From contig NZ_CAJGBF010000007.1 of assembly GCF_904424705.1 (NCBI RefSeq), forward strand, positions 62,001 to 126,000: DNA of 64,000 bases. The letters run 5' to 3'. The first letter of the stretch is position 1. Every line of letters starts with the position of its first letter. A program made the translations under genes and the position numbers. This document shows positions 1 to 12,478 of the stretch, in pieces. This DNA comes from Rossellomorea arthrocnemi. Its GTDB lineage: Bacteria > Bacillota > Bacilli > Bacillales > Bacillaceae_B. The notes under the pieces were generated by a model. The model saw only the letters and a list, made by a program, of their open reading frames with translations. It did not search any database and had not been told where the DNA came from.

Positions 1-1
1 C

Positions 2-868
2 TTGCTCATCAATATTGGTGCCCGTTTCGACGACAGGTTGACTGGGAACCTCACAACCTTTGCGCCGAGGGCCAAGGTTGTCCATATCGATATCGATCCC
101 GCGGAGATCGGTAAGAATGTCAAAACACAAATTCCGATCGTAGCCGATGCCAAACAGGCACTTGGAAAACTCCTTCAACATGAAGAAGAGAAGCCCGATT
201 TCAATGCCTGGCATCATCATCTTAAGTCATACAAAAGGGAATATCCTTTTTGGTATAACCAGTCCCACGATGTTCTGTCACCTCAACGCCTCATCGAGCA
301 GGTGTATGAGATGACAAACGGAGAAGCGGTTGTCACAACAGACGTGGGACAGCATCAGATGTGGGCGGCACAGTATTACTCTTTTAAAAAGCCGAATAAT
401 TGGGTCACTTCCGGAGGCCTTGGCACGATGGGATTCGGGTTTCCGGCAGCAATCGGGGCTCAGTTAGCGGACCCTACAAAGACAGTGGTTGCCTTTGTAG
501 GGGATGGTGGATTCCAGATGACCCTTCAAGAGCTGGTTCTCTTAAAAGAGTTAAACCTTCCCGTTAAAGTAGTTCTACTCAATAACGGTACTCTTGGAAT
601 GGTGAGGCAGTGGCAGGAAACATTCTTTGAAGAGAGATATTCCCAATCGGTGTTTTCCACCCAGCCAGACTTTGTAAAGCTGGCTGAATCATACGGAATC
701 AAAGGTTATCGGGTTAAAACCCAGGAAGAAGTGGACTTTGTTTTAAAAGAAGCCTTAACGAGTGATGAACCAGTGCTCATCGATTGCTTGGTGAATCCGA
801 AGGAAAATGTCTACCCGATGGTAGCTCCAGGAAAAGGATTACACGAAATGTTAGGAGTGAAACCATGA
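2..868 (+). CDS. ilvB: Acetolactate synthase large subunit, C-terminal part (5' end outside window)
   Basis: This is the catalytic subunit that condenses two pyruvates, or pyruvate and 2-oxobutyrate, in the first common step of valine/leucine and isoleucine synthesis. The visible 288 or so residues cover the end of the central domain (IGARFDDR) and the whole ThDP-binding C-terminal domain. The diphosphate/Mg motif is [12 protein letters not shown], followed by the [12 protein letters not shown] segment typical of this enzyme. The frame is open to the left edge, so the gene is cut by the window and not truncated in the genome. Its TGA stop overlaps the ilvN start (ATGA), which implies translational coupling. 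The identification is very secure from family conservation and operon position. Confidence 0.97.
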   Translation: MLINIGARFDDRLTGNLTTFAPRAKVVHIDIDPAEIGKNVKTQIPIVADAKQALGKLLQHEEEKPDFNAWHHHLKSYKREYPFWYNQSHDVLSPQRLIEQVYEMTNGEAVVTTDVGQHQMWAAQYYSFKKPNNWVTSGGLGTMGFGFPAAIGAQLADPTKTVVAFVGDGGFQMTLQELVLLKELNLPVKVVLLNNGTLGMVRQWQETFFEERYSQSVFSTQPDFVKLAESYGIKGYRVKTQEEVDFVLKEALTSDEPVLIDCLVNPKENVYPMVAPGKGLHEMLGVKP

Positions 869-1389
869 GGAAACGGATTGTAACGGCTCTCGTTCATAAC
901 CGGAGTGGTGTCTTGAACCGGGTGACCGGATTGTTTACAAAGCGTCAGTTCAACATTGAAAGTATTTCAGTCGGATACACAGAAACGGAGGGGATTTCGA
1001 GGATGACCTTTGTTGTCAATGTAGAAGACGATCGCAAAATCGAGCAGCTGTTAAAACAGCTTCATAAACAAATTGATGTCCTCAAGGTATCCGACATCAC
1101 GGATCAAGGAGTCGTCGCAAGGGAATTGGTACTCATCAAGGTATTGAGTACAGGACAGACCCGATCTGAAATCAATGGAATCGTAGAACCTTTCAGAGCC
1201 GCCATCATCGATGTGGCAAGGGATAGCGTAACCGTCCAGGTAACAGGGGAAACCTCCAAGATAGAAGCCATCATCGATTTGTTAAGACCCTACGGAATCA
1301 AAGAAATCGCCCGAACAGGCATCACGGCTTTTGCAAGGGGAAATGGAAAGTCGGTCACGGACCTGAAGCAGTATTCGATTGTGAATTAG
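865..1389 (+). CDS. ilvN: Acetolactate synthase small (regulatory) subunit
   Basis: This is the regulatory subunit that binds the large subunit and confers valine feedback control. The 174-residue protein begins [15 protein letters not shown]. An N-terminal ACT domain covers about residues 1-75 ([20 protein letters not shown]), followed by the ALS_ss C-terminal domain, with length normal for the family. I chose the ATG at 865 because it overlaps the ilvB stop by four bases and sits behind TTAGGAGTG. A longer frame from 784 would only translate ilvB sequence in the wrong frame. It sits between ilvB and ilvC in one transcript. In the family this operon is controlled by a leucine T-box, CodY and CcpA upstream of ilvB, a region outside the window. 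Confidence 0.96.
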   Translation: MRKRIVTALVHNRSGVLNRVTGLFTKRQFNIESISVGYTETEGISRMTFVVNVEDDRKIEQLLKQLHKQIDVLKVSDITDQGVVARELVLIKVLSTGQTRSEINGIVEPFRAAIIDVARDSVTVQVTGETSKIEAIIDLLRPYGIKEIARTGITAFARGNGKSVTDLKQYSIVN

Positions 1390-1395
1390 AAGTAG

Positions 1396-4006
<2,611 letters not shown>

Positions 4007-4011
4007 CCGAT

Positions 4012-4036
4012 GGGAGCCTTGAGATTCAAGGTTCCT
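4012..4036 (+). other. Intercistronic stem-loop between leuA and leuB
   Basis: GGAGCCTTGA (4013-4022) pairs with TCAAGGTTCC (4026-4035) around a three-base loop, with one G-U pair. No T-run follows, so it is more likely an RNA stability or processing element than a terminator. The pairing is visible, while the role is inferred. Confidence 0.45.
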
Positions 4037-4068
4037 CATTCAAACCCAAAAAACAGGAGGTAATTCTA

Positions 4069-5181
4069 ATGAAGAAAAAAATCGCTGTACTACCAGGAGA
4101 TGGAATCGGTCAAGAGATTATGGACGGGGCATTAGAAGTACTGAAGGCAGTAGGTGATTGGTTCAACCATGAATTCGAAGTGGAGAAAGGACACATCGGC
4201 GGATCTGCCGTTGATCGCTTCGGTACACCATTACCTCCTGAAACGATCAAGCTTTGTAAAGGAAGTGACGCCGTTTTATTAGGAGCTGTAGGAGGTCCGA
4301 AATGGGAGCATCTTCCGAAAGAACTACGTCCTGAAAAAGGTCTCCTGGAGATCCGCAAAGAGTTCGAGCTATTCGCGAATCTGAGACCGGTGAAAGCATT
4401 TGAAAGTTTACTTGGTGCATCTCCGCTTAAAAGGGAGATTGTAGAAGAAGTAGATTTAGTGATTGTCAGGGAACTGACCGGAGGACTGTACTTCGGTCAG
4501 CCTTCCGGTCGCCAAGGGAAGAGAGACGAAGTAGCAGTTGACACCCTTGTATATGAAAAAAGTGAAATCGAACGAATCGTTCATAAAGCATTTAAGCTGG
4601 CACAGAAACGCAAGAAAAAGTTAACGTCCGTAGACAAGGCCAACGTCCTGGAAACAAGTCGTATGTGGCGGGAAGTCGTGAATGAAGTAGCTCAGGAATA
4701 TCCGGATGTGGAAGTGGAACACATGCTGGTCGATGTGGCTGCCATGAAGCTGATGTATCAGCCGAAGCAATTCGATGTGCTTGTGACTGAGAATATGTTC
4801 GGGGATATTCTGAGTGACGAAGCCTCCATGATTACAGGTTCACTGGGGATGCTGCCTTCAGCAAGCCTTCGGGGAGACTCCTTCGGTCTTTACGAACCGG
4901 TTCACGGATCGGCCCCTGATATCGCTGGAAAAGGAAAAGCCAATCCACTGGCTATGATTCTATCGGTTGCCATGATGCTTAGACATTCCTTCGGCTTAAA
5001 AGAAGAGGCAGAAATGATAGAAATGGCGGTTCAGGAAGTGCTGAATGCAGGATACCGGACAGGAGACCTTTGGACGATGGGGCAGGGAACCGTCGTTGGA
5101 ACGGGTTCTATGAGCCAGTTGGTTGTAGAGAGGCTGGAAGCGGATCATGCCCTGTCTTCCATCCTGGCAGCTTACTTGTAA
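4069..5181 (+). CDS. leuB: 3-isopropylmalate dehydrogenase
   Basis: This NAD-dependent enzyme oxidatively decarboxylates 3-isopropylmalate to 2-oxoisocaproate. The 370-residue protein opens with [15 protein letters not shown]. It shows the substrate-binding arginines around [20 protein letters not shown], the signature [12 protein letters not shown], and the metal/NAD segment [20 protein letters not shown] followed by [18 protein letters not shown]. The start is the ATG at 4069, seven bases after an AGGAGG. It follows a 62-base gap with the leuA/leuB hairpin and is 91 bases ahead of leuC. I see no separate promoter in that gap, so the operon probably continues through it. Confidence 0.97.
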   Translation: MKKKIAVLPGDGIGQEIMDGALEVLKAVGDWFNHEFEVEKGHIGGSAVDRFGTPLPPETIKLCKGSDAVLLGAVGGPKWEHLPKELRPEKGLLEIRKEFELFANLRPVKAFESLLGASPLKREIVEEVDLVIVRELTGGLYFGQPSGRQGKRDEVAVDTLVYEKSEIERIVHKAFKLAQKRKKKLTSVDKANVLETSRMWREVVNEVAQEYPDVEVEHMLVDVAAMKLMYQPKQFDVLVTENMFGDILSDEASMITGSLGMLPSASLRGDSFGLYEPVHGSAPDIAGKGKANPLAMILSVAMMLRHSFGLKEEAEMIEMAVQEVLNAGYRTGDLWTMGQGTVVGTGSMSQLVVERLEADHALSSILAAYL

Positions 5182-5272
5182 TGTTGTGGAAATAAACCTC
5201 CACTCACTTACCGACAACTTCACCAATACAGTCTTAACTAAATTAAAATCTTACTAAACCAGGAGGGAGCTC

Positions 5273-6688
5273 ATGGCAGGGAAAAATATCATCGAAAAGA
5301 TATGGGAAAAGCATATTGTACACAGAGAAGAAGGAAAGCCGGATCTATTGTATATTGATCTGCACCTTGTACATGAAGTAACGTCTCCCCAAGCATTTGA
5401 AGGGCTGCGCTTAAAAAATCGCAAGGTGCGGAGACCGGATTTAACCTATGCCACAATGGACCACAATGTTCCGACAAGGGAGCGCCACATCATCCGGGAT
5501 GAAACCGCCCGGCTGCAAATGGATACCTTAAAGAAAAACTGCGAGGAGTTTGGTGTCACTTTATCCGATATTCACCATCCTGATCAAGGAATTGTCCACG
5601 TCATCGGACCTGAGCTAGGTCTGACACAACCGGGAAAAACGATTGTTTGTGGAGACAGTCATACTTCAACCCATGGGGCATTCGGAGCACTGGCATTCGG
5701 GATCGGAACGAGTGAAGTCGAGCATGTTATGGCAACCCAAACCCTCTGGCAATCAAAGCCGAAAACTCTTCAGGTGGAAGTGACGGGAGAGTTGGGGTTC
5801 GGTGTCACAGCCAAAGATGTGATCTTAAACATCATTTCTACTTACGGGGTAGGATTTGGAACTGGATATGTCATCGAATTCACCGGTGATGTGATTCGCA
5901 ATCTTTCCATGGAAGAAAGAATGACCGTCTGTAATATGAGCATTGAAGCAGGGGCGAAAGCCGGGTTGATCAGTCCTGACGAGACGACCTTTGAGTATTT
6001 AGAAGGGAGAGAATATCTTCCTAAGGATAAATCGTTCCAACAGTGCAAGGAGGAATGGCAATCACTAACAAGCGACAGCGATGCGGCCTATAACCACAAA
6101 ATCGTTGTAAAGGGTGAAGAAATTGAACCGCATGTCACTTGGGGAACGAATCCTGGAATGGGCGCCGGGATTTCGAGGTCCGTCCCTCATCCAGAATTGT
6201 ACGAAGATCCTTCTGATAGAGAAGGGATTGAGCGGGCTCTTCATTACATGGGGCTCGAAGCGGGGATGAGGATTGAAGACATTGAGGTTGATTATGTGTT
6301 CATCGGTTCCTGTACGAATTCCCGTTTGAGTGACTTGAGAGCTGCGGCAGAAGTGGTGAAGGGCCATAAAGTTAAGGAGGGCGTCACCGCTTTGGTTGTG
6401 CCGGGTTCTTATAAAGTGAAAAAAGAGGCCGAAGTGGAAGGATTGGATATGATCTTCAAAGAAGTTGGTTTTGAATGGAGGGAAGCGGGCTGCAGCATGT
6501 GCCTGGCCATGAATGACGACATCGTTCCACCGGGCAAGCGCTGTGCATCTACCTCCAACCGAAACTTTGAAGGACGGCAGGGAAATGGTTCGAGAACCCA
6601 TTTACTGAGTCCGTCCATGGCAGCGGCAGCGGCAGTGACAGGTAAACTGACAGATGTACGAAAACTTGAAAAAATGCCGATTTCATAG
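5273..6688 (+). CDS. leuC: 3-isopropylmalate dehydratase large subunit
   Basis: This aconitase-family subunit with a 4Fe-4S cluster isomerises 2- to 3-isopropylmalate together with LeuD. The 471 residues are the normal length. Motifs include [20 protein letters not shown] and the iron-sulfur cysteines in FIGSCTNSR and [13 protein letters not shown], then the C-terminal [14 protein letters not shown]. The ATG at 5273 follows CAGGAGGGAGCTC at a good distance. It lies 11 bases before leuD. The long gap before it (5182-5272) holds no gene and no clear regulatory signal. Confidence 0.97.
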   Translation: MAGKNIIEKIWEKHIVHREEGKPDLLYIDLHLVHEVTSPQAFEGLRLKNRKVRRPDLTYATMDHNVPTRERHIIRDETARLQMDTLKKNCEEFGVTLSDIHHPDQGIVHVIGPELGLTQPGKTIVCGDSHTSTHGAFGALAFGIGTSEVEHVMATQTLWQSKPKTLQVEVTGELGFGVTAKDVILNIISTYGVGFGTGYVIEFTGDVIRNLSMEERMTVCNMSIEAGAKAGLISPDETTFEYLEGREYLPKDKSFQQCKEEWQSLTSDSDAAYNHKIVVKGEEIEPHVTWGTNPGMGAGISRSVPHPELYEDPSDREGIERALHYMGLEAGMRIEDIEVDYVFIGSCTNSRLSDLRAAAEVVKGHKVKEGVTALVVPGSYKVKKEAEVEGLDMIFKEVGFEWREAGCSMCLAMNDDIVPPGKRCASTSNRNFEGRQGNGSRTHLLSPSMAAAAAVTGKLTDVRKLEKMPIS

Positions 6689-6699
6689 GAGGTGCAAAG

Positions 6700-7305
6700 G
6701 TGGCAATTAATCATGTGGAAGGTACCGTGTTTCCTCTCAGGAGAGACAATGTAGACACGGATCAAATTATTCCGAAGCAGTTTTTAAAAAGGATCGAACG
6801 AAAAGGATTCGGACAGTACTTATTTTATCATTGGAGGTTTGAAGACGATGGAAAGTCCCTGAGAAAGGACTTCTTATTGGATACACCTCAATACCGGGAT
6901 GCTGAGGTTCTTCTTGGCGGGAAAAACTTTGGTTGCGGTTCCTCTAGGGAACACGCACCTTGGGCCCTTCAAGACTATGGATTTCAAGTGATCATTGCAA
7001 AGAGCTTCGCTGATATTTTTTATAACAATTGTTTGAAAAACGGTATCCTTCCGATTCAACTGGAGGAAAGAACAGTCGACGCTCTTCTGAAAAATGAGAG
7101 TCAGGTAGATTTATATAAAATAGAAGTGTCACTTGAACATCAGACGATTTGTGACTCGGAAGGGTTCCGTGTTTCCTTTGATATCGATCCATATTGGAAA
7201 ACGATGCTTCTAAAAGGACTGGATGAAATCGATTTGACATTGCATTACGGTAAAAATATCGAAGACTACGAAAAAAAATATGAGGTGAGTGACTTGGGAA
7301 TTTAA
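6700..7305 (+). CDS. leuD: 3-isopropylmalate dehydratase small subunit
   Basis: This swivelling aconitase domain subunit is the partner of LeuC. The 201-residue protein contains the signature NVDTDQIIPKQFLKR near the N-terminus and the substrate loop GGKNFGCGSSREHAPWAL, followed by the conserved FADIFYNNCLKNGILP. Translation starts at GTG 6700, directly behind a strong AGGAGGTG at 6687-6694. The stop codon TAA (7303-7305) overlaps the ATG of the next gene, ilvA, which strongly suggests that ilvA is translated from the same mRNA. The length is typical of Bacillus LeuD. Confidence 0.96.
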   Translation: MAINHVEGTVFPLRRDNVDTDQIIPKQFLKRIERKGFGQYLFYHWRFEDDGKSLRKDFLLDTPQYRDAEVLLGGKNFGCGSSREHAPWALQDYGFQVIIAKSFADIFYNNCLKNGILPIQLEERTVDALLKNESQVDLYKIEVSLEHQTICDSEGFRVSFDIDPYWKTMLLKGLDEIDLTLHYGKNIEDYEKKYEVSDLGI

Positions 7306-8288
7306 TGGATAATACTGAAGTTGTAGAAGCGATGGAACGAATCAGTCATCAGGTGCATCGAACACCGTTAAAGCAATCATCAACGCTGAATATGTTCACT
7401 GGTGGAGAGGTCTATTTGAAAATGGAGAATCTGCAGCGGACAGGGTCATTCAAAGTGAGAGGCGCCATGAATAAAATCATGTCATTGTCTGAAAGAGAGG
7501 CGGGAATGGGCATCATTGCTGCATCGGCAGGGAATCATGCCCAGGGTGTGGCGCTGGCTGCCTCTAAGCGGGGGGTACCGTCTAAAATCTTCATGCCAAA
7601 GCGCACGCCTTCTACTAAAGTTGCGGCAACAAAACATTACGGAGCTGAAATCGTTTTAACAGGAGACACCTATCAGGAAGCCTACGGGGCAGCGCTTGAG
7701 GAGAAAATTAAAAACGGCTCGACGTATGTTCATGCATTTGATGATTATAAGGTGATGGCTGGACAAGGAACAGTCGCACTTGAAATGCTTCAACAGCTCA
7801 GTGATTTAGACATGATCCTCGTCCCTGTTGGCGGCGGTGGTTTGCTGGCAGGGATGGCACTCGCCGTAAAGGCCTTTAATCCCCGAGTACAAATTGTAGG
7901 CGTGCAGGCACTGGGAGCGCCGGCTACGTATAACTTTTTTACAGGAAGAAACAAAGGATCCCTTGAGCATGTTCACACCATCGCTGATGGGATTCTCGTC
8001 AAGAGGCCGGGAGAGCTTACGTTTCCGATCATTCGTCAGTATGTAGACGATATGGTCACGGTTACGGATGAAGAAATCTCCTATAGCATCATGTTTATGC
8101 TTCAACGGGAAAAAACTCTGGTTGAAGGCGCAGGGGCAGCTTCCTTAGCGGCGGCCATGTGCCAAAAGGTCAAGGTGGAGGGCAAGAAAGTCGGCTGTGT
8201 CATCAGTGGCGGAAATGCCGATCCAAGTAAGATTCCCGTATATCGTGATTTATCCAAAATGGCGAGACAGCTGCACCATATTGTGTAA
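7305..8288 (+). CDS. ilvA: Threonine dehydratase, short form without regulatory domain
   Basis: This PLP enzyme deaminates threonine to 2-oxobutyrate, which feeds isoleucine synthesis through IlvB/N. The PLP lysine lies in [12 protein letters not shown], the phosphate-binding loop is [13 protein letters not shown], and the C-terminal catalytic motif is [10 protein letters not shown]. The protein is 327 residues and stops after the catalytic domain. Biosynthetic IlvA proteins usually exceed 400 residues with a C-terminal ACT-like domain for isoleucine control, which is absent here as in catabolic TdcB-type enzymes. The ATG overlaps the leuD stop. Position in the ilv-leu operon argues for a biosynthetic role. 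A catabolic dehydratase or serine dehydratase activity cannot be excluded from sequence. Confidence 0.88.
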   Translation: MDNTEVVEAMERISHQVHRTPLKQSSTLNMFTGGEVYLKMENLQRTGSFKVRGAMNKIMSLSEREAGMGIIAASAGNHAQGVALAASKRGVPSKIFMPKRTPSTKVAATKHYGAEIVLTGDTYQEAYGAALEEKIKNGSTYVHAFDDYKVMAGQGTVALEMLQQLSDLDMILVPVGGGGLLAGMALAVKAFNPRVQIVGVQALGAPATYNFFTGRNKGSLEHVHTIADGILVKRPGELTFPIIRQYVDDMVTVTDEEISYSIMFMLQREKTLVEGAGAASLAAAMCQKVKVEGKKVGCVISGGNADPSKIPVYRDLSKMARQLHHIV

Positions 8289-8298
8289 AAGAAGGGCG

Positions 8299-8326
8299 GC
8301 TCTTAACTACATTGTTAGTTAGGAGC
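8299..8326 (+). terminator. Putative terminator of the ilv-leu-ilvA operon
   Basis: GCTCTTAACTA (8299-8309) and TAGTTAGGAGC (8316-8326) form an 11-bp stem with one wobble pair, just after ilvA. The following bases are only moderately T-rich (CCTCTGTTTAT), so termination efficiency is uncertain. Confidence 0.5.
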
Positions 8327-8416
8327 GGTCCTCTGTTTATAAGGTTTGGAGTTAGTTAAAATAATTCTTCCAATCTAAGAAAAATGAAAACTCTTACATT
8401 CTGAAAATACGCAAAA

Positions 8417-8432
8417 ACCTATTGTAATAGGT
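8417..8432. promoter_or_regulatory. Palindrome over the hom promoter -35 box, candidate repressor site
   Basis: ACCTATTGTAATAGGT is a perfect palindrome with seven-base arms around GT, and it covers the -35 hexamer. Steric blocking of RNA polymerase is the natural reading. Bacillus hom-thrCB is known to be repressed by ThrR, but I cannot confirm from memory that this is the ThrR motif. Confidence 0.5.
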
Positions 8433-8450
8433 AATTTTTTCAACTATAAT
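8422..8450 (+). promoter_or_regulatory. Sigma-A promoter of hom-thrC-thrB
   Basis: TTGTAA (8422-8427) and TATAAT (8445-8450) are separated by exactly 17 bases. They lie about 60 bases upstream of the hom start codon, and no other good candidate is visible in the gap. Confidence 0.7.
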
Positions 8451-8507
8451 GTCCACTATACAAGAACAAATGTACATCAGAAATAAACAAACGGAGGTTT
8501 TCGGCTA

Positions 8508-9806
8508 ATGGAATCAATTTCAATCGGACTTTTAGGACTTGGAACAGTGGGAGCGGGAGTGGTGAAGATTGTAGAGAATCATCAGGATAAACTGTCCCAT
8601 CAAATCGGCTGCCCGGTAACGGTAAAAAAAGCCCTCGTTCAGGATTTAGAAAAAGATAGGGGACTGGATATTGAAAACAGCATACTGACCTTAAATCCTG
8701 AGGAAGTCCTGTTTGATCCTGAAATTGATATTGTGGTCGAGGTCATGGGTGGAATCGAAGCGACGAAGGAACATCTCCTTCATGCTTTAAACCAGAAGAA
8801 GCATGTCGTCACCGCAAATAAGGATCTCATGGCTCTCCACGGACCGGAATTATTAAAAGCAGCCTCTGAAAATGGCTGTGACTTATTCTACGAAGCAAGC
8901 GTAGCAGGAGGCATCCCGATTTTAAGAAGTTTGGTAGATGGTCTAGCTTCTGACCGCATCACCAAAATGATGGGAATCGTCAACGGTACGACCAACTTCA
9001 TTTTGACAAAGATGACAAAAGAGGGACGGACCTTCGATGATGTATTGAAGGAAGCTCAGGATCTTGGCTATGCTGAAGCAGATCCGACGGCAGATGTCGG
9101 CGGGCTGGATGCTGCAAGGAAAATGGCTATCCTTTCAACACTGGGGTTTTCCATGAACGTGGATCTGGCCGATGTGAAAGTGAAAGGCATCACGGAAGTA
9201 ACTGGGAATGATATTCAATATGCTGAACAGTTTGGGTATACAATGAAGCTCATCGGTTACGCTCACCGTGAAGGGGAGAAAGTCGAGGTAAGCGTTGAGC
9301 CTACCCTTCTACAAAATGAACATCCCCTTGCCTCCGTACATGACGAATATAACGCCGTGTATGTGTACGGAGAAGCAGTAGGGGAGACGATGTTTTATGG
9401 ACCAGGTGCAGGCAGTCTGCCAACGGCGACAGCCGTCGTTTCAGATATGGTAGGAATCATGAAAAATATGAGGCTTGGCGTTACGGGAAAGAGTGCTGTG
9501 AACCCGCAGTTCCCGAAGAGACTAAAAGAACGGGATGAAATTCATTCAAAATATTTCCTGCGATTGCACGTTCAAGACGAAGTAGGCGTATTAGCTAAAC
9601 TGACGTCCATCTTCTCAAATCACGGAGTCAGCTTCGAGAAAATACTTCAGAACCCACTGGACAGTGAAGAGTTTGCCGAAATCGTTCTAGTGACTCATAA
9701 GGCTTCTTTGGATCATTACGAGGATATTTTAATGGAGTTGAAGGATTATGAAGCGATTCAATCGATTGAAAGCTCATACCGCGTAGAAGGAGGAGAAAAA
9801 GGATGA
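8508..9806 (+). CDS. hom: Homoserine dehydrogenase
   Basis: The enzyme reduces aspartate semialdehyde to homoserine, the branch point to threonine and methionine. The NAD(P) motif [13 protein letters not shown] is at residues 7-19, followed by the catalytic domain with [25 protein letters not shown] and [16 protein letters not shown]-terminal ACT domain from about residue 350 ([20 protein letters not shown]) is expected to sense threonine. The 432-residue length matches Bacillus Hom. The ATG follows ACGGAGG. The stop overlaps thrC by four bases, and a sigma-A promoter with a palindrome lies upstream. Confidence 0.97.
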   Translation: MESISIGLLGLGTVGAGVVKIVENHQDKLSHQIGCPVTVKKALVQDLEKDRGLDIENSILTLNPEEVLFDPEIDIVVEVMGGIEATKEHLLHALNQKKHVVTANKDLMALHGPELLKAASENGCDLFYEASVAGGIPILRSLVDGLASDRITKMMGIVNGTTNFILTKMTKEGRTFDDVLKEAQDLGYAEADPTADVGGLDAARKMAILSTLGFSMNVDLADVKVKGITEVTGNDIQYAEQFGYTMKLIGYAHREGEKVEVSVEPTLLQNEHPLASVHDEYNAVYVYGEAVGETMFYGPGAGSLPTATAVVSDMVGIMKNMRLGVTGKSAVNPQFPKRLKERDEIHSKYFLRLHVQDEVGVLAKLTSIFSNHGVSFEKILQNPLDSEEFAEIVLVTHKASLDHYEDILMELKDYEAIQSIESSYRVEGGEKG

Positions 9807-10864
9807 GGTGGAAAGGATTACTGGAGCAGTATAAAGAACATCTTCCATTAAATGCGGATACTCCCCTTTTAAGCTTGAACGAAGGAAACACCCCGTTGAT
9901 CGAGCTGAATTCCTTGTCCAAGGAATGGGGCATCGAACTTTATGCAAAGGTGGAGGGAGCTAATCCGACAGGGTCCTTTAAAGACCGGGGAATGGTACTT
10001 GCAGTTGCAAAGGCGGTGGAATCCGGCAGTTCAACGGTCATTTGTGCATCGACGGGAAATACAAGTGCTTCTGCTGCGGCCTATGCAGCGAGGGCGGGGA
10101 TCAAATGCATCGTCGTCATCCCAGAGGGGAAAATCGCTCAAGGGAAATTGGCTCAAGCTGTCATGTACGGGGCCGAAATCATTGCAATCGAAGGCAATTT
10201 TGATGAAGCACTCGAGATTGTACGTGAGTTAAGCAAAACCGAATCCGTCACCCTCGTGAATTCAGTGAATCCATATCGATTAGAAGGGCAGAAAACAGCT
10301 GCTTTCGAGGTCATTGAAGGGTTAGGTGGAGCTCCTGATGTGCTTTCGATCCCAGTCGGAAATGCAGGGAACATTTCAGCATACTGGAAGGGATTTAAAG
10401 AATATTCAGATCGAAACGCTACTGCACTGCCTCGAATGTTTGGCTTTGAAGCCTCTGGGGCTGCAGCTCTCGTCCATGACCGCGTATTTCCCCAGCCTGA
10501 AACGATTGCCACTGCGATCCGGATCGGAAACCCGGCAAGCTGGACATTGGCCGTTGACGCGTTGAAAGAATCAAACGGACACATCGATGAAGTGACGGAT
10601 GAAGAAATCCTGGAAGCCTATCAGCTTATGGCCAGGAAAGAAGGGCTCTTCGCAGAGCCGGCTTCGTGTGCTTCCATCGCAGGAGTAAAGAAAGCATTGG
10701 AGAAGGGTCTGCTTGAACAAGGGTCGAAGGTAGTCGCAGTACTGACGGGGAATGGTCTGAAAGATCCGGTTACTGCTATGGAGTGCAGCCCGGTCTCACC
10801 GGTGAAGCTTCCCAACGATCGTGAACTTGTGAAGGATTATATTAAAGGAACGATAGGGGTATGA
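9803..10864 (+). CDS. thrC: Threonine synthase
   Basis: This PLP enzyme converts O-phosphohomoserine to threonine. The PLP lysine is in the motif [13 protein letters not shown] (about residues 50-62). The glycine-rich phosphate loop is [11 protein letters not shown], and the C-terminal part contains [14 protein letters not shown]. At 353 residues it is the short Bacillus-type threonine synthase. It starts at ATG 9803 inside the hom stop (ATGA), with GTAGAAGGAGGAGAAAAGG in front. It overlaps thrB in the same way, so the three genes are tightly coupled. Confidence 0.97.
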   Translation: MRWKGLLEQYKEHLPLNADTPLLSLNEGNTPLIELNSLSKEWGIELYAKVEGANPTGSFKDRGMVLAVAKAVESGSSTVICASTGNTSASAAAYAARAGIKCIVVIPEGKIAQGKLAQAVMYGAEIIAIEGNFDEALEIVRELSKTESVTLVNSVNPYRLEGQKTAAFEVIEGLGGAPDVLSIPVGNAGNISAYWKGFKEYSDRNATALPRMFGFEASGAAALVHDRVFPQPETIATAIRIGNPASWTLAVDALKESNGHIDEVTDEEILEAYQLMARKEGLFAEPASCASIAGVKKALEKGLLEQGSKVVAVLTGNGLKDPVTAMECSPVSPVKLPNDRELVKDYIKGTIGV

Positions 10865-11796
10865 AAAGCCGGGAAGCACGCTCTTGGAAAATTGTCGTCC
10901 CGGGAAGTACGGCTAATTTAGGTGCCGGATTTGATTCGCTTGGTTTGGCTTTAAATGTATTTTTAACCGTTGAGGCCCATGAAGCTGACGCTTGGATGGT
11001 GATACCATTGTCATCGGCCCTTAAGGTCTTTCCGGCTGATGATTCTCATTTCATTGTAGAAGTGGTAAAGGAGGTGGCGGATGAATATGGAAAGAAGCCG
11101 GCTCCGTGCCATTTGTATGTATCAAGTGATATCCCTTTGACAAGGGGGCTCGGATCCAGTGCAGCCGCTGTCGTGGCAGGAATAGAACTCGCAAATGCAT
11201 TATGCGGCCTTAACCTGACTCAGGAAAAGAAGCTGGCCATTGCAAATCGGTATGAAGGCCATCCAGATAATGTCGGGGCGTCACTATACGGGGGGTTTGT
11301 CGTCAGCTGTCAGCATGAAAAAGGCGTTAACCTGGTGACAGTGCCTGACCTTCCGATTGAAGTGGTATGTGTCATCCCGAAAGCGGAGTTGAAAACATCA
11401 GATTCGAGAAATGTCCTTCCGTCCACTCATTCATTTACAGAATCCGTACAGGCTGGAGCGATATCAAATGTGTTAGTAGCAGCGTTTTTAACCGGTGATT
11501 GGGAAATGGTCGGGAAAATGATGAAGCGTGATCGATATCATCAGCCTCACCGGAGAAAGCTGCTTCCCCATTACGATGCAGTAGAAGAAGTGGCGGATCG
11601 ATTCGGTGCTTTCGGTGTTGCTCTAAGCGGTGCCGGCCCGACGATAGCCTGCTTTGTGGAACGGGAAGCAAGTGAGTGGCTTTTCCGTCAACTCGAACAA
11701 TCATTCCCGACCATGAACGTCCGCAAACTATCCATCTCCCAAAAGGGAAGCAGCATCACCATCCATCAACCAAAGGTCCGTCCCTCATCGCTTTAA
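10861..11796 (+). CDS. thrB: Homoserine kinase
   Basis: This GHMP-family kinase phosphorylates homoserine ahead of ThrC. The N-terminus has [20 protein letters not shown], and the ATP loop is [20 protein letters not shown] at about residues 94-113. The C-terminal GHMP motif is [12 protein letters not shown]. The protein has 311 residues. Its last codons, encoding KVRPSS, form the left arm of the terminator that follows, and the stop codon lies in the terminator loop. The C-terminus has therefore probably been shaped by the dispersed 12-mer repeat described elsewhere in this annotation. Confidence 0.96.
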   Translation: MKSREARSWKIVVPGSTANLGAGFDSLGLALNVFLTVEAHEADAWMVIPLSSALKVFPADDSHFIVEVVKEVADEYGKKPAPCHLYVSSDIPLTRGLGSSAAAVVAGIELANALCGLNLTQEKKLAIANRYEGHPDNVGASLYGGFVVSCQHEKGVNLVTVPDLPIEVVCVIPKAELKTSDSRNVLPSTHSFTESVQAGAISNVLVAAFLTGDWEMVGKMMKRDRYHQPHRRKLLPHYDAVEEVADRFGAFGVALSGAGPTIACFVEREASEWLFRQLEQSFPTMNVRKLSISQKGSSITIHQPKVRPSSL

Positions 11797-11816
11797 ACCA
11801 GTGAGGGACGGACCTT
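11773..11816 (+). terminator. Terminator of the threonine operon, built from the 12-mer repeat
   Basis: AAGGTCCGTCCCTCA (11773-11787) and TGAGGGACGGACCTT (11802-11816) form a perfect 15-bp stem, followed by GTTGTTGTTT. The thrB TAA (11794-11796) lies in the loop. It may also serve the convergent gene at 11829. Confidence 0.88.
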
Positions 11817-11828
11817 GTTGTTGTTTCG

Positions 11829-12143
11829 CTATTTTTCTAGGGTGATCATAAAACAATTCTCTTTTTCATTGACATGCAAGCTGTAGGTGGATGGATATAT
11901 CATGCCCATTTCATCCCGAATTTCCTTGGGAATATGGACTGTTCCTTTTTCTGAGATGTAGCGTTGGTTATGGGTGGAGTCCTTCAAGGCTTGCTTAATA
12001 TAGAGGCAATGGTTTTGATAGACGAGCTCTGCAAGTTTTCCCGGCAACAGGCCAAACTTCTGTCTCCACTTACGGGGAAGTGTAATCGTGCCGTTTTTAC
12101 TGAATGGTTTGCTTCCATACATCATATGTAACATTCGCATCAC
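11829..12143 (-). CDS. AbrB/SpoVT-like DNA-binding protein
   Basis: This small protein of about 104 residues contains two tandem segments resembling the AbrB swapped-hairpin fold. The first is SKNGTITLPRKWRQKFGLLPG (about residues 15-35). The second is SEKGTVHIPKEIRDEMGM (about 64-81), close to the AbrB consensus for the beta-strand followed by PKEIR. It is probably a transcription regulator, possibly of transition-state genes, but no target is visible. Several starts are possible: GTG 12143, ATG 12140 and ATG 12134. AGGTGATG precedes the last. It converges on thrB. It may instead be an antitoxin-type AbrB protein, although no toxin gene is adjacent. Confidence 0.7.
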   Translation of the reverse strand: MMRMLHMMYGSKPFSKNGTITLPRKWRQKFGLLPGKLAELVYQNHCLYIKQALKDSTHNQRYISEKGTVHIPKEIRDEMGMIYPSTYSLHVNEKENCFMITLEK

Positions 12144-12235
12144 CTGCTTTCCCTATCATATCTTCTCTTTTTACCTTCGCTATGAAAAATAAACGTAAAT
12201 TTCAAAGATTAGGAAAAAGGACGGAGGACCTCTAT

Positions 12236-12263
12236 TTGAATAGGGGTATTAGAAAGATATAAT
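12236..12263 (+). promoter_or_regulatory. Sigma-A promoter upstream of a small ORF
   Basis: TTGAAT (12236-12241) and TATAAT (12258-12263) are separated by 16 bases. Transcription would begin near 12270, just before the ribosome binding site of the 30-residue reading frame at 12296. Confidence 0.6.
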
Positions 12264-12295
12264 CAGCAATTTGAAAGGGTGGAGGGCGATTAAGG

Positions 12296-12388
12296 GTGAA
12301 CAGATCCATGGAATCCGCAGGTTCATCTTATGATTTTTTCTCATCACACTGGCTCCTTATGTTATTATTATGTGTGTTGTTCAAGTAA
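12296..12388 (+). CDS. Candidate 30-residue hydrophobic peptide
   Basis: GTG 12296 opens a 30-codon frame beginning VNRSMESAGSS and ending in a hydrophobic stretch (HWLLMLLLCVLFK). A GGAGGG at 12281 lies about ten bases before the start, and a good sigma-A promoter lies just upstream. The shape, a short polar head followed by one membrane segment, recalls small Bacillus sporulation peptides such as the YjcZ group, but the glycine-rich pattern of that group is missing. It could instead be the leader of the downstream kinase gene. I do not recognise a family. Confidence 0.35.
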   Translation: MNRSMESAGSSYDFFSSHWLLMLLLCVLFK

Positions 12389-12478
12389 TTGAAACCAAAG
12401 AAAATACTTCTAATTTCAATCCTATGAAAATTTTATGATAAATGGGTAAGAACTGAGAAACCATAGGGGAAAGACTAT

